NCBI RefSeq assembly: GCF_027922185.1
Contig: NZ_BSFE01000002.1
Span: 310,001-374,000 of the forward strand
Length of the DNA: 64,000 nucleotides
Source: Maricaulis virginensis
GTDB taxonomy: Bacteria; Pseudomonadota; Alphaproteobacteria; Caulobacterales; Maricaulaceae
Reading direction: 5' to 3'
Below the pieces are notes generated by a model. It searched no databases. It was given only the letters and a program-made list of their open reading frames with translations, and had not been told where the DNA came from. A program made the translations under genes and the position numbers. Below, piece after piece: positions 56,979 to 64,000 of this stretch (positions are counted from its first letter, which is position 1; each line of letters starts with the position of its first letter).

Positions 56979-58871
56979 TCACTCTTGGCCGTCGCCGCGT
57001 TTCCCGGCGACGTAGTCATTGACCAGTTCGGTCAGCACGGGCAGCGGCAGCGATCCGTTGGTCAGCACCACATCGTGGAACTCGCCCCAGTCGAAATCAT
57101 CGCCCAGCTCTTCGCGGGCATAGTCGCGCAGATCGCGGATACGCATCTGGCCGATCTTGTAGGAGGTCGCCTGGCCCGGCCAGACGATGTAGCGCTCGAC
57201 CTCACGGACGATCTCCTCCTCGGTGAAGGAGGTGTTCGCCATGAGATACTCGATGGCGTCCTCGCGCGACCATTGCAGGTAGTGGATGCCCGTATCGACC
57301 ACGAGGCGTCCGGCGCGCCAGAGCTCGTAGGCGAGGCGGCCAAAGTCCTGATAGGGGTCGGTGAACAGGCCCATCTCCTTGCCCAGGCTTTCGGCATAGA
57401 GCGCCCAGCCCTCGCCGAACGCCGACAGGTAGAGCAGGCGCTGGAACATCGGCGTGCCTTCACGTTCCTGGGCCAGGGCCAGCTGGAAATGGTGGCCGGG
57501 AATGCCCTCGTGATAAGCCAGCGTTTCCATCTGGTAGGTCGGCAGGTTCCGCATGTTCAGCGTGTTGGCGTAGTAGATGCCGGGGCGAGAGCCGTCGAGC
57601 GCCGGCGAGTTGTAGAAGGCGCTGGGTGAACCGGCGGCGCGGAAGGCCTCGACTTCCCGGACGACGAGCGGCGCTTCCGGCATGGTGTCGAAATAGTCCG
57701 GCAGCACGGTGCGCACGCGATCGAAAATGGCATTGGCACCGGCGATGTATTCGGCGCGGCCCTCATCCGTGTTCGGCAGGTAGAACTGCTCGTCGGTGCG
57801 CATGAATTCGAAGAAGTCCTGCAGCGAGCCTTCGAAACCCACCTGATCCATGATGGCGCGCATCTCGCCATGGATGCGGTCGATCTCGGCAAGGCCGATA
57901 TCATGGACCTCCTGGGGCGACAGGTCGGGCAGGGTGGTGAAGCTGGCCAGCTGGCTTTCGTAATAGGCTTCGCCGCGCGGCAGCTTCCAGGCACCGTCGC
58001 GCGTATCCGTCATCCCGGCATGGCGTTCGAACATGTCGATCAGGCGGCGATAGGCCAGGCTGACAGAGCTCTCCAGCGTCCAGGTTGCGCGGGCGATGAG
58101 GTCGTCCTTTGCCTCCTGGTCGATATCCAGTGCCTCGACCTTGCTTCGGAAGTCGGCCAGCAGCGGACTGTCCTCGCCGCTGTCGTCAAAGGGCGCGCCG
58201 GTGATCAGGGCCTGTGTGTTGCCGATGAGGTAGTCGAAGGCGAAGCGCGGCGGCAGGACGCCGGCCTCGGCGCGTTCGTCGGCGCGCACGATCAGCGTGT
58301 CGAGAACCGGGCCCAGTCCTTCCAGGCGGCGGATATAGGCCTCGGCGTGATCGGCATTCTCGATCCGGTGCTGGCTGATCAGCAGGGTCGGCATACCGGT
58401 GTGCGGACCGAACATCTGGGTGAAGACATAGTTCTGGTCCCGGAACTCATACTGCCGGATGCCGGTTTCCTGCAGGTATTCGAAAACGCGATAGGAGACG
58501 CGGGCATCCGCGTCGAGCGCGTCATAGTCGAAACTGTCACGCAGATAGGCCAGGCGGTCGATGCGGCGTTGCTGGTCGGCGGCGGCGGCCTCGTCGGTCA
58601 CCGCGTCCCAGCGGCCATAGGCGTCCAGATTGCCGATCCGGCCGAGCTGGGTCTGGGTTTGTGGCGAACGGACGAGATCGGCCTCGAACAGCTCGTCGAA
58701 CCAGGCATAGAGGCGTTCGCTTTCGCTCTGTTCGGCCTGGGCGGCCCGGGCCGCTTCAACGGCGGCGCCGGACAGCTCGTTATGCGGCGTGGCGCTGTCG
58801 TCGGGCTGGGAACAGGCCGCCAGCAGGGCGACGAGCGAGACAGCAAGCGGTGTGCGGATCGAATACTTCAT
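56979..58871 (-). CDS. DUF885 family lipoprotein (copy 2)
   Basis: 630 residues from 58871, preceded by GGGGAGA. Lipobox LLAAC|SQ; domain start YAWFDELFEADLVRSPQTQTQLG; motif ETLAYHEGIPGHHFQLALAQEREG; end FHDVVLTNGSLPLPVLTELVNDYV. Identity to the neighbours is obvious along the full length, but the N-terminal linkers and many loops differ, so the duplication is not recent. Eleven bases separate its stop from the start of copy 1, so these two are co-transcribed. Confidence 0.88.
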   Translation of the reverse strand: MKYSIRTPLAVSLVALLAACSQPDDSATPHNELSGAAVEAARAAQAEQSESERLYAWFDELFEADLVRSPQTQTQLGRIGNLDAYGRWDAVTDEAAAADQQRRIDRLAYLRDSFDYDALDADARVSYRVFEYLQETGIRQYEFRDQNYVFTQMFGPHTGMPTLLISQHRIENADHAEAYIRRLEGLGPVLDTLIVRADERAEAGVLPPRFAFDYLIGNTQALITGAPFDDSGEDSPLLADFRSKVEALDIDQEAKDDLIARATWTLESSVSLAYRRLIDMFERHAGMTDTRDGAWKLPRGEAYYESQLASFTTLPDLSPQEVHDIGLAEIDRIHGEMRAIMDQVGFEGSLQDFFEFMRTDEQFYLPNTDEGRAEYIAGANAIFDRVRTVLPDYFDTMPEAPLVVREVEAFRAAGSPSAFYNSPALDGSRPGIYYANTLNMRNLPTYQMETLAYHEGIPGHHFQLALAQEREGTPMFQRLLYLSAFGEGWALYAESLGKEMGLFTDPYQDFGRLAYELWRAGRLVVDTGIHYLQWSREDAIEYLMANTSFTEEEIVREVERYIVWPGQATSYKIGQMRIRDLRDYAREELGDDFDWGEFHDVVLTNGSLPLPVLTELVNDYVAGKRGDGQE

Positions 58872-59037
58872 GTCGGTCTCCCCAGACCGGCGGCGGCTGG
58901 GTCGCAGGCCGGCGCCATTATCCGAATTGGCTACGATCAAACAGACGTCAGCCGCTGCGCCGGCAGCGGCTGACCCCTGTCACGTCCTGTCCGGCAGCAT
59001 AGCCCCGTGTGGGCCCTGCCTGTCAAACGCGGTTCGT

Positions 59038-60951
59038 CTATTCGGCGGCCTGGTTCGCCGCAATATAGTCGTCGACCAGCTGTTCCAGCAGGGTGAGCGG
59101 GATCGAGCCATTGGTTAGGACCACATCGTGGAACTCGCCCATGTCGAAATCATCGCCCAGGGCATCCATGGCGCGCTGGCGTAGTTCCAGGATGGTGAGC
59201 ATGCCGACCTTGTAGGAGACGGCCTGGCCCGGCCAGACCATGTAGCGGCGCACTTCATTGACGATATCGCCTTCCGGCATCGGCGTATTGGCGACCATGT
59301 AGTCGATCGCGTCCTGCTCGCTCCATTCCATCGCGTGGATGCCGGTATCGACGACCAGGCGCGCGGCCCGGAAGACCTCGTAGGAGAGGCGGCCGAAATC
59401 CTGGTAGGGATCGGTGAAGCCGCCCATCGTCTTGCCGAGGTTTTCCGCATAGAGGCCCCAACCTTCGGAGAAGGCCGAATAGCCTTGCAGCCGCTGGAAC
59501 ATCGGCACGCCTTCGAGCTCCTGGGCGAGAGCGATCTGGAAGTGATGGCCCGGCGCACCCTCGTGATACGACAGAGTCTCGATCAGATAGTTCGGATTGT
59601 CGCGCATGTGGGCGAGATTGACGTAGTAGGCGCCGGGACGGGAGCCATCGAGGGCGCCGGACTCATAGAAGGCGCCGGTGGCCGTCTCGATGCGGTATTC
59701 CTCGACCGCGCGGACTTCCAGATCCGCTTCCGGCAGCGTGTTGAAGTATTGCGGCGCGATCTCCATCACGTGATCGACATAGGCGGTGGCCTGGTCGAGA
59801 TACTGCTGACGGCCTTCCTCGGTGTCCGGATAGTAGAACCGGTCGTCGGTGCGCAGGTGGACGAAGAAGTCCTGCAGCGTGCCTTCGAAACCGACTTCTT
59901 CCATGATGGCGCGCATCTCGTCGTGGATACGGGCAACCTCGTCCAGACCGGTCTGGTGGATATCGGCCGCCGAGAGGTCGGTACGGGTCGTGTAGTTGTT
60001 CAGCTGGCTGCGATAGAAGCTCTCGCCTTCCGGCAGTGCCCAGGCACCCTGGTTGCGGCCGTCGGCCATCTCGCCATGACGCTCCATCGTCTCGACCAGC
60101 GCCGTGTAGGCCGGGCCGATCTCGGCCATCAGGGCCGCTTCGGCTTCGGCGATCAGGCGGTCCTTCTCGGCCTGGTCGATCTCAAGCGCCTCCACCTTGC
60201 TGCGGAAGTCGGCCAGCAGCGGGCTGTCCTCGCCGCTGTCGTCGAAGGGCGCGCCGGTGATGAAGCGCCGGGCGGCGGTGACCACGATCGGATAGGCGAA
60301 GGCCGGGGCCAGCACGCCGTCCTGCGCGCGGGCATCGGCCTGGGCGGTATAGGTCTCGATCACATCGCCCAGACCGTTGAGGCGGCTGATATAGGCCTCG
60401 GCATGTTCGACCGTATCGACACGGTGATAGCCGATCAGGATGGTCGGAAGCTGGGTGTGGGGGCCGAAGAACTGGGTGAAGATGTAGCCGTGATCCCAGA
60501 ACTCACCCTGCTGGGCGTTGTTGGCAGCGATGAATTCGGCAAAGCGCCAGGCGACCTGGCCCTCATGGGTGAGGGCGTCATAGTCGAAATTCTCGCGCAT
60601 GTAGCGGGTGCGGGCAGCCTCGCGGGAGAGGGTGTCACGGAAGGCCTCTTCCGACACGTCGTCCCATTCGCCATAGGCCTCGACATCGTCGATCATGCCC
60701 AGATAGGTCTTGAACAGGGGCGAGCGGTCGAGCTCTTCCTGGAACTGTTCGTCGAACCAGGCAAAGAGACGCTCGGTCTCGGTCTGCTCGCCGGCATCGG
60801 CCTGTTCGGCGGATTGCGTGTCCGGCGCTGTGGTCCCGGCTGCAGCCGTTTCGCTGGCCGGCGTCGCGGTTTCGGCGGTGTCGTCGGTCGGTGCGCAGGC
60901 GGCCAGAAGGGCCAGGCAGGACGTACCGATCAGAAAGCTGCGAAGACGCAT
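59038..60951 (-). CDS. DUF885 family lipoprotein (copy 3)
   Basis: 637 residues with GGGGGAG upstream. Lipobox LLAAC|AP; domain start FAWFDEQFQEELDRSPLFKTYLG; motif ETLSYHEGAPGHHFQIALAQELEG; end FHDVVLTNGSIPLTLLEQLVDDYI. The motif reads HEGAPGHH rather than HEGIPGHH. A 166-base gap before copy 2 suggests a possible separate promoter for copies 1-2. The three genes split the flagellar cluster between fliE and fliQ. Confidence 0.88.
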   Translation of the reverse strand: MRLRSFLIGTSCLALLAACAPTDDTAETATPASETAAAGTTAPDTQSAEQADAGEQTETERLFAWFDEQFQEELDRSPLFKTYLGMIDDVEAYGEWDDVSEEAFRDTLSREAARTRYMRENFDYDALTHEGQVAWRFAEFIAANNAQQGEFWDHGYIFTQFFGPHTQLPTILIGYHRVDTVEHAEAYISRLNGLGDVIETYTAQADARAQDGVLAPAFAYPIVVTAARRFITGAPFDDSGEDSPLLADFRSKVEALEIDQAEKDRLIAEAEAALMAEIGPAYTALVETMERHGEMADGRNQGAWALPEGESFYRSQLNNYTTRTDLSAADIHQTGLDEVARIHDEMRAIMEEVGFEGTLQDFFVHLRTDDRFYYPDTEEGRQQYLDQATAYVDHVMEIAPQYFNTLPEADLEVRAVEEYRIETATGAFYESGALDGSRPGAYYVNLAHMRDNPNYLIETLSYHEGAPGHHFQIALAQELEGVPMFQRLQGYSAFSEGWGLYAENLGKTMGGFTDPYQDFGRLSYEVFRAARLVVDTGIHAMEWSEQDAIDYMVANTPMPEGDIVNEVRRYMVWPGQAVSYKVGMLTILELRQRAMDALGDDFDMGEFHDVVLTNGSIPLTLLEQLVDDYIAANQAAE

Positions 60952-60969
60952 AGTGGATAACTCCCCCGA

Positions 60970-61024
60970 TTAAGCTGAATTGACTCTTTCTTAACGCGCG
61001 GCGCGCATTCGTAAACATAATTAA
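60970..61024 (+). promoter_or_regulatory. TTAA half-sites upstream of fliQ (weak CtrA candidates)
   Basis: TTAA occurs at 60970, 60991 (CTTAACGC) and 61021 (ATTAACCG). None has the perfect N7 partner. The fliQ operon of Caulobacter is CtrA-dependent, so a degenerate site is plausible, but the sequence does not prove it. Confidence 0.3.
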
Positions 61025-61063
61025 CCGTAAACCCGATTCTCCCCGCAGAAGGTGAGGCGAGGC

Positions 61064-61327
61064 GTGACCGGACCGGAAGTCCTCGATTTTGCGCGCGAAG
61101 CGATCTGGCTGATGCTGGCCATGTCGGCCCCGATCATGCTGGTCGGTCTGGCTGTCGGCGTCACCATTGCCCTGTTCCAGGCGCTGACCCAGGTGCAGGA
61201 GATGACGCTCGTCTTCGTGCCGAAGATCATCGCCATCTTCATTGCGCTGCTGATCTTCCTGCCGCTGATGGGTGGTCTGATGTCCGGCTTCATGACGGTG
61301 ATCTTCGACCGGATCTCCACGCCATGA
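61064..61327 (+). CDS. fliQ: Flagellar export protein FliQ
   Basis: 87 residues from the GTG at 61064; an in-frame GTG at 61052 would add four. EVLDFAREAIWLMLAMSAPIMLVGLAVGVTIALFQALTQVQEMTLVFVPKIIAIFIALLIFLPLMGGLM shows the two membrane helices and the conserved QALTQVQE(M)TL(V)FVPK motif. It is part of the export gate. The stop overlaps the fliR start by four bases. Confidence 0.96.
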   Translation: MTGPEVLDFAREAIWLMLAMSAPIMLVGLAVGVTIALFQALTQVQEMTLVFVPKIIAIFIALLIFLPLMGGLMSGFMTVIFDRISTP

Positions 61328-62076
61328 TCCCGCAGGCGCCCGAACTCGTCTTTGCCGGCGGTCTCGTGTTTGCACGGATCGGTGCGATCCTGATGCTGAT
61401 GCCGGGTTTCGGCGAGCCGAGCATTCCGATGCGCATCCGCCTGTCCTTCGCGCTCCTGGTGTGCGTGGTTATCGGACCGCTGATCGCGCCGCGCCTGCCG
61501 GCCCTGCCGGACCAGCCGCTGATGCTGGCCGGTCTGGTGATGGGTGAGGTGGTGACCGGGCTGATGATCGGTGCCGTGGCGCGCATCTTCATGTCGGCTG
61601 CAGCCGTAGCAGGCCAGGTGATCGGCATGCAGTCCGGCCTGGCCATGGCGCAGAGCTTCGACCCGTCGCAGGGCCAGCAGGGCGCGCTGGTCGCGACCTT
61701 CCTCAATCTCACCTTCCTGTTGCTGCTCTTCGCCACGAATACCCATCATCTCCTGCTCGCGATGATGGTGAATTCCTACGACGTGTTCGATCCTGGCCAG
61801 ATGCCGTCGATGGCGGACGGCGCGCAATGGGCACTCAACGCCTTCATCGATGCCTTCAATATCGGCGTCCAGCTGGCCGCGCCGCTGATCGTGTTCGGCC
61901 TGGTCTTCTATCTGGCGCTGGGGGTGCTCTCGCGGCTGATGCCCCAGGCGCAGATCTTTTTTATCGCCATGCCGTCGAATATCATCGTCGGCCTGTTCAT
62001 CCTCGCCATATCCCTCGGGGCGATGAGTGCTGTCTGGCTGGAGCGCATGCAGCGCTTCGCGACGGACATGAACTAG
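61324..62076 (+). CDS. fliR: Flagellar export protein FliR
   Basis: 250 residues, about six membrane helices. FARIGAILMLMPGFGEPSIPMRIRLSFALLVCVVIGPLIAPRLP, GEVVTGLMIGAVARIFMSAAAVAGQVIGMQSGLAMAQSFDPSQGQQG and LSRLMPQAQIFFIAMPSNIIVGLFILAISLG are FliR signatures. It lies between fliQ and flhB, as usual. Confidence 0.96.
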   Translation: MIPQAPELVFAGGLVFARIGAILMLMPGFGEPSIPMRIRLSFALLVCVVIGPLIAPRLPALPDQPLMLAGLVMGEVVTGLMIGAVARIFMSAAAVAGQVIGMQSGLAMAQSFDPSQGQQGALVATFLNLTFLLLLFATNTHHLLLAMMVNSYDVFDPGQMPSMADGAQWALNAFIDAFNIGVQLAAPLIVFGLVFYLALGVLSRLMPQAQIFFIAMPSNIIVGLFILAISLGAMSAVWLERMQRFATDMN

Positions 62077-62086
62077 GGAGGCTGGT

Positions 62087-63187
62087 GTGGCGGAAGGCGA
62101 AGACGACAGCCAGAAAACGGAAGAACCGACACAGCGGCGTCTCGATGACGCCCGCGAGAAGGGCGATGTTGCCAAATCCCAGGAAATCCCGGGCTGGTTC
62201 GTGCTGGCCTCCGGCCTGGCCCTGATCAGTTTTGCTTTCCCGCCCATGGCCCGCGCGCTCGCGGCGGACATGCAGGTCTTTTTCGCCGAGCCGCACAATT
62301 TCGATGTCGATCCCAATGCCGTCATGCGGATGATGCGCGATACGGCCTGGCATGTGACAGGCATTGTCGGTCTGCCGATCGCGCTTCTGGCAGTCGCCGG
62401 TTTCGCCGGTCACTACGTCCAGCAGGGCATGCTGTTCACCACCGAGAAGATCCAGCCCAAGCTGGACAAGCTGAACCCGATCGAGGGCTTCAAGCGCAAT
62501 TTCGGTCCCCAGGGCATCGCCAACTTTCTCAAGGGTATCGGCAAGATGGCGCTGGTCGCGGCGGCAGCCTTCGTCGTGCTCTATCCCAAGCGCGAAATGC
62601 TGGCCGGCCTGCCGGCGCTCGACATCGCCTCGGTACTCGCCATCGTTCGCCAGTCGGCGATCGAGCTGATGCTGGCCGCGCTGATCGTCTACGCGATCAT
62701 TGCCGGGCTCGACTACATGTTCCAGCGGCAGAGCTTCATGAAGCGCAACCGCATGTCCAAGCGCGAGATCAAGGACGAGCTGAAGCAGTCCGAAGGCGAT
62801 CCCATGGTGCGCGCCAAGCTGCGCCAGATCCGCCAGGAACGCTCACAGCGCCGCATGATGGCCCAGGTGCCGGACGCGACGGTGATCGTCACCAACCCGA
62901 CCCACTATGCCATCGCGCTGAAATACGAGCAGGGGGTGACCCCGGCACCGATCTGTGTCGCCAAGGGCGTCGATGCCGTGGCCCTGCGTATCCGCGAGAT
63001 CGCTACCGAGCACTCCATTCCCATCGTCGAGGATCCGCCGCTGGCGCGCGCCCTGCATGCGACAGCCGACCTCGATACGGAAATCCCCACCGAGCACTTC
63101 CAGGCAGTCGCCAAGGTGATCGGTTATGTTCTCTCGCTCGCACAGGGACGCCGCGCACGCTATCGTCCGAGCGAGTCGACCGAATAG
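62087..63187 (+). CDS. flhB: Flagellar export switch protein FlhB
   Basis: 366 residues, GTG start with GGGAGG five bases upstream. EKTEEPTQRRLDDAREKGDVAKSQEIPGWF-type N terminus, four membrane helices, FMKRNRMSKREIKDELKQSEGDPMVRAKLRQIRQERSQRRMM linker, and the autocleavage motif NPTH in ATVIVTNPTHYAIALKYEQG. It switches export from hook to filament substrates. A C-terminal tail rich in Arg (SLAQGRRARYRPSESTE) extends the family core. Confidence 0.96.
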   Translation: MAEGEDDSQKTEEPTQRRLDDAREKGDVAKSQEIPGWFVLASGLALISFAFPPMARALAADMQVFFAEPHNFDVDPNAVMRMMRDTAWHVTGIVGLPIALLAVAGFAGHYVQQGMLFTTEKIQPKLDKLNPIEGFKRNFGPQGIANFLKGIGKMALVAAAAFVVLYPKREMLAGLPALDIASVLAIVRQSAIELMLAALIVYAIIAGLDYMFQRQSFMKRNRMSKREIKDELKQSEGDPMVRAKLRQIRQERSQRRMMAQVPDATVIVTNPTHYAIALKYEQGVTPAPICVAKGVDAVALRIREIATEHSIPIVEDPPLARALHATADLDTEIPTEHFQAVAKVIGYVLSLAQGRRARYRPSESTE

Positions 63188-63223
63188 GCTCACGCCTTCC
63201 ACCGATCCGTGCCGGAGCATCCC

Positions 63224-64000
63224 ATGGCCGAGACGTCTGCCCCCGAACCCAAATCCCGCAAGCCGCTCTGGTCGCGGCCGATCGGCCGGGTGGCCTTCTG
63301 GGTCTGCGGCGCCATCGCCGTGGTCGCCTTCGGGGCGGCGGTCGTTGCTGCGGGCGAGGATGGCTGGCAGGGCTTTGTCTATCTGTCGGGCCTGGCTGCG
63401 GTCGGTTTCCTGGTGCTGTACGCCATCGCCGCCGGCGAGACGGCGGGGCGCAATCTGCGCCGCAAGATCGAGAAGAATCGTGCTCCCACGCCCGCGGCGC
63501 TGGCTTTCCGGGCGATCGAGACCTTTCCCGAGCCCGTGCTGATTTCCGACCGGCGTGGCGCGCCGCGCTGGGGCAATGCGGCTTATCATGCGCTGGCACG
63601 CAAGGCGGGCGGTTTCGGCCAGAGTTTCGGTCTGCCGACCATTGACCGCCTCTGGGCCGGAGCCGGTGGCGGCGACGGCACGGTCTACCGTCTGGCGCGG
63701 GCCGCGGCCCGTGGCGAGGGGGCCTGCGAGAGGATGCCGCCGCTCGATCTGGGCGAGGGCGATATCCGGCGTTTCCACCTGGAGGCTTCGCCACAGGCCG
63801 ACGGGCTGATCCTGTGGCGTCTCGTCGGCGCCGGTGAACGCGGTGGCGAAGCCGGCGCGGAGCCGGTGTCCGCCGACTGGAGCCTGCATGCACCGGTGGC
63901 GCTGTTCTCCCTGCGCGCCAATGGCGACATCGTCGGCGGCAATGCCACTTTCCGCGAGTGGCTGGGCCTTACTGAAGGCGCGCCTTTCCCGTCGCTGCGC
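63224..64000 (+). CDS. cckA: CckA-like hybrid histidine kinase, N-terminal part
   Basis: 259 residues are present before the window ends. Two membrane helices (about 22-44 and 49-70) are followed by a PAS-like domain from about residue 90 (AIETFPEPVLISDRRGAPRWGNAAYHALARKAGG) and the start of a second (SADWSLHAPVALFSLRANGDIVGGNATFREWLGL). This arrangement and position right after flhB match Caulobacter cckA, the hybrid kinase that feeds phosphate to CtrA and CpdR through ChpT. The kinase and receiver domains are beyond the window, so the name rests on synteny and N-terminal layout. GGAG lies seven bases before the ATG. Confidence 0.8.
   Translation, partial: MAETSAPEPKSRKPLWSRPIGRVAFWVCGAIAVVAFGAAVVAAGEDGWQGFVYLSGLAAVGFLVLYAIAAGETAGRNLRRKIEKNRAPTPAALAFRAIETFPEPVLISDRRGAPRWGNAAYHALARKAGGFGQSFGLPTIDRLWAGAGGGDGTVYRLARAAARGEGACERMPPLDLGEGDIRRFHLEASPQADGLILWRLVGAGERGGEAGAEPVSADWSLHAPVALFSLRANGDIVGGNATFREWLGLTEGAPFPSLR

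Noticed and set aside
54982..60960. Long plus-strand frames opposite the DUF885 genes (677, 367 and 541 codons)
   Set aside because: All mirror the three DUF885 genes, whose lipoboxes and HEGxPGHH motifs are unambiguous.

Overview
The window is about 64 kb of GC-rich chromosome that looks like a polarly flagellated alphaproteobacterium of the Caulobacter/Maricaulis type (order Caulobacterales/Maricaulales). Reasons: short (about 275 aa) multiple flagellins next to flbT and flaF, a TPR glycosyltransferase of the FlmG type, the fliX/flgI-cheL-flbY divergent pair, a fliQ-fliR-flhB run followed by a CckA-like hybrid kinase, perfect CtrA boxes (TTAA-N7-TTAA) and strong sigma-54 (-24/-12) promoters in front of flagellar operons. 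No phage, insertion sequence or CRISPR array was recognised. The genus assignment is an inference.

Layout: 0.1-15.9 kb is a housekeeping and accessory stretch. It holds a DUF418 membrane protein, a zeta-GST/FAH-family pair with a divergent MarR regulator, a YfiR-like protein, TonB-dependent receptor and chemoreceptor row, a DUF900-type hydrolase lipoprotein, tRNA-Lys(CTT), a Vgb-like beta-propeller lipoprotein, Hpt, chorismate mutase, a GST, two paralogous YfeY/DUF1131-like proteins, and a MoxR / hemerythrin / CoxE-VWA row. From 16.0 to 35.3 kb lies a flagellin and flagellin-glycosylation island. It contains a pseudaminic-acid-type set (PseI, PseH, PseG, an SpsF-like cytidylyltransferase, PseC, PseB). 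It also contains a second operon headed by FlmG that encodes another PseG-like protein, a sulfotransferase, an ATP-grasp enzyme, another SpsF-like cytidylyltransferase and a NeuB paralogue without the SAF domain. FlbT, FlaF, three flagellins and FlaG sit in the same island.

From 35.5 to 54.9 kb come further flagellar genes: a large FlaEY-like beta-propeller protein, flbY-cheL-flgI, fliX, a DksA-type regulator, flgH-flgA-flgG-flgF, fliL-fliM with three downstream motility genes, fliO-fliP, and flgB-flgC-fliE. Three tandem DUF885 lipoproteins (55-61 kb) separate these from fliQ-fliR-flhB and the N-terminal part of cckA, which runs off the end.

The genes suggest the Caulobacter-style hierarchy. 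CtrA boxes sit at the early operons (fliX; fliOP/flgBC-fliE) and, as near matches, at the glycosylation promoters. Sigma-54 promoters with CCGGCAAA-rich upstream clusters (FlbD/ftr-like) sit at the basal-body/ring operons and at each flagellin. Pseudaminic-type sugar made by PseB-PseC-PseH-PseG-PseI and activated by an SpsF-like enzyme would be put on flagellin by FlmG. The most interesting element is the second operon fused to flmG, which predicts a second or further modified (amidated and/or sulfated) sialic-acid-like flagellin glycan.
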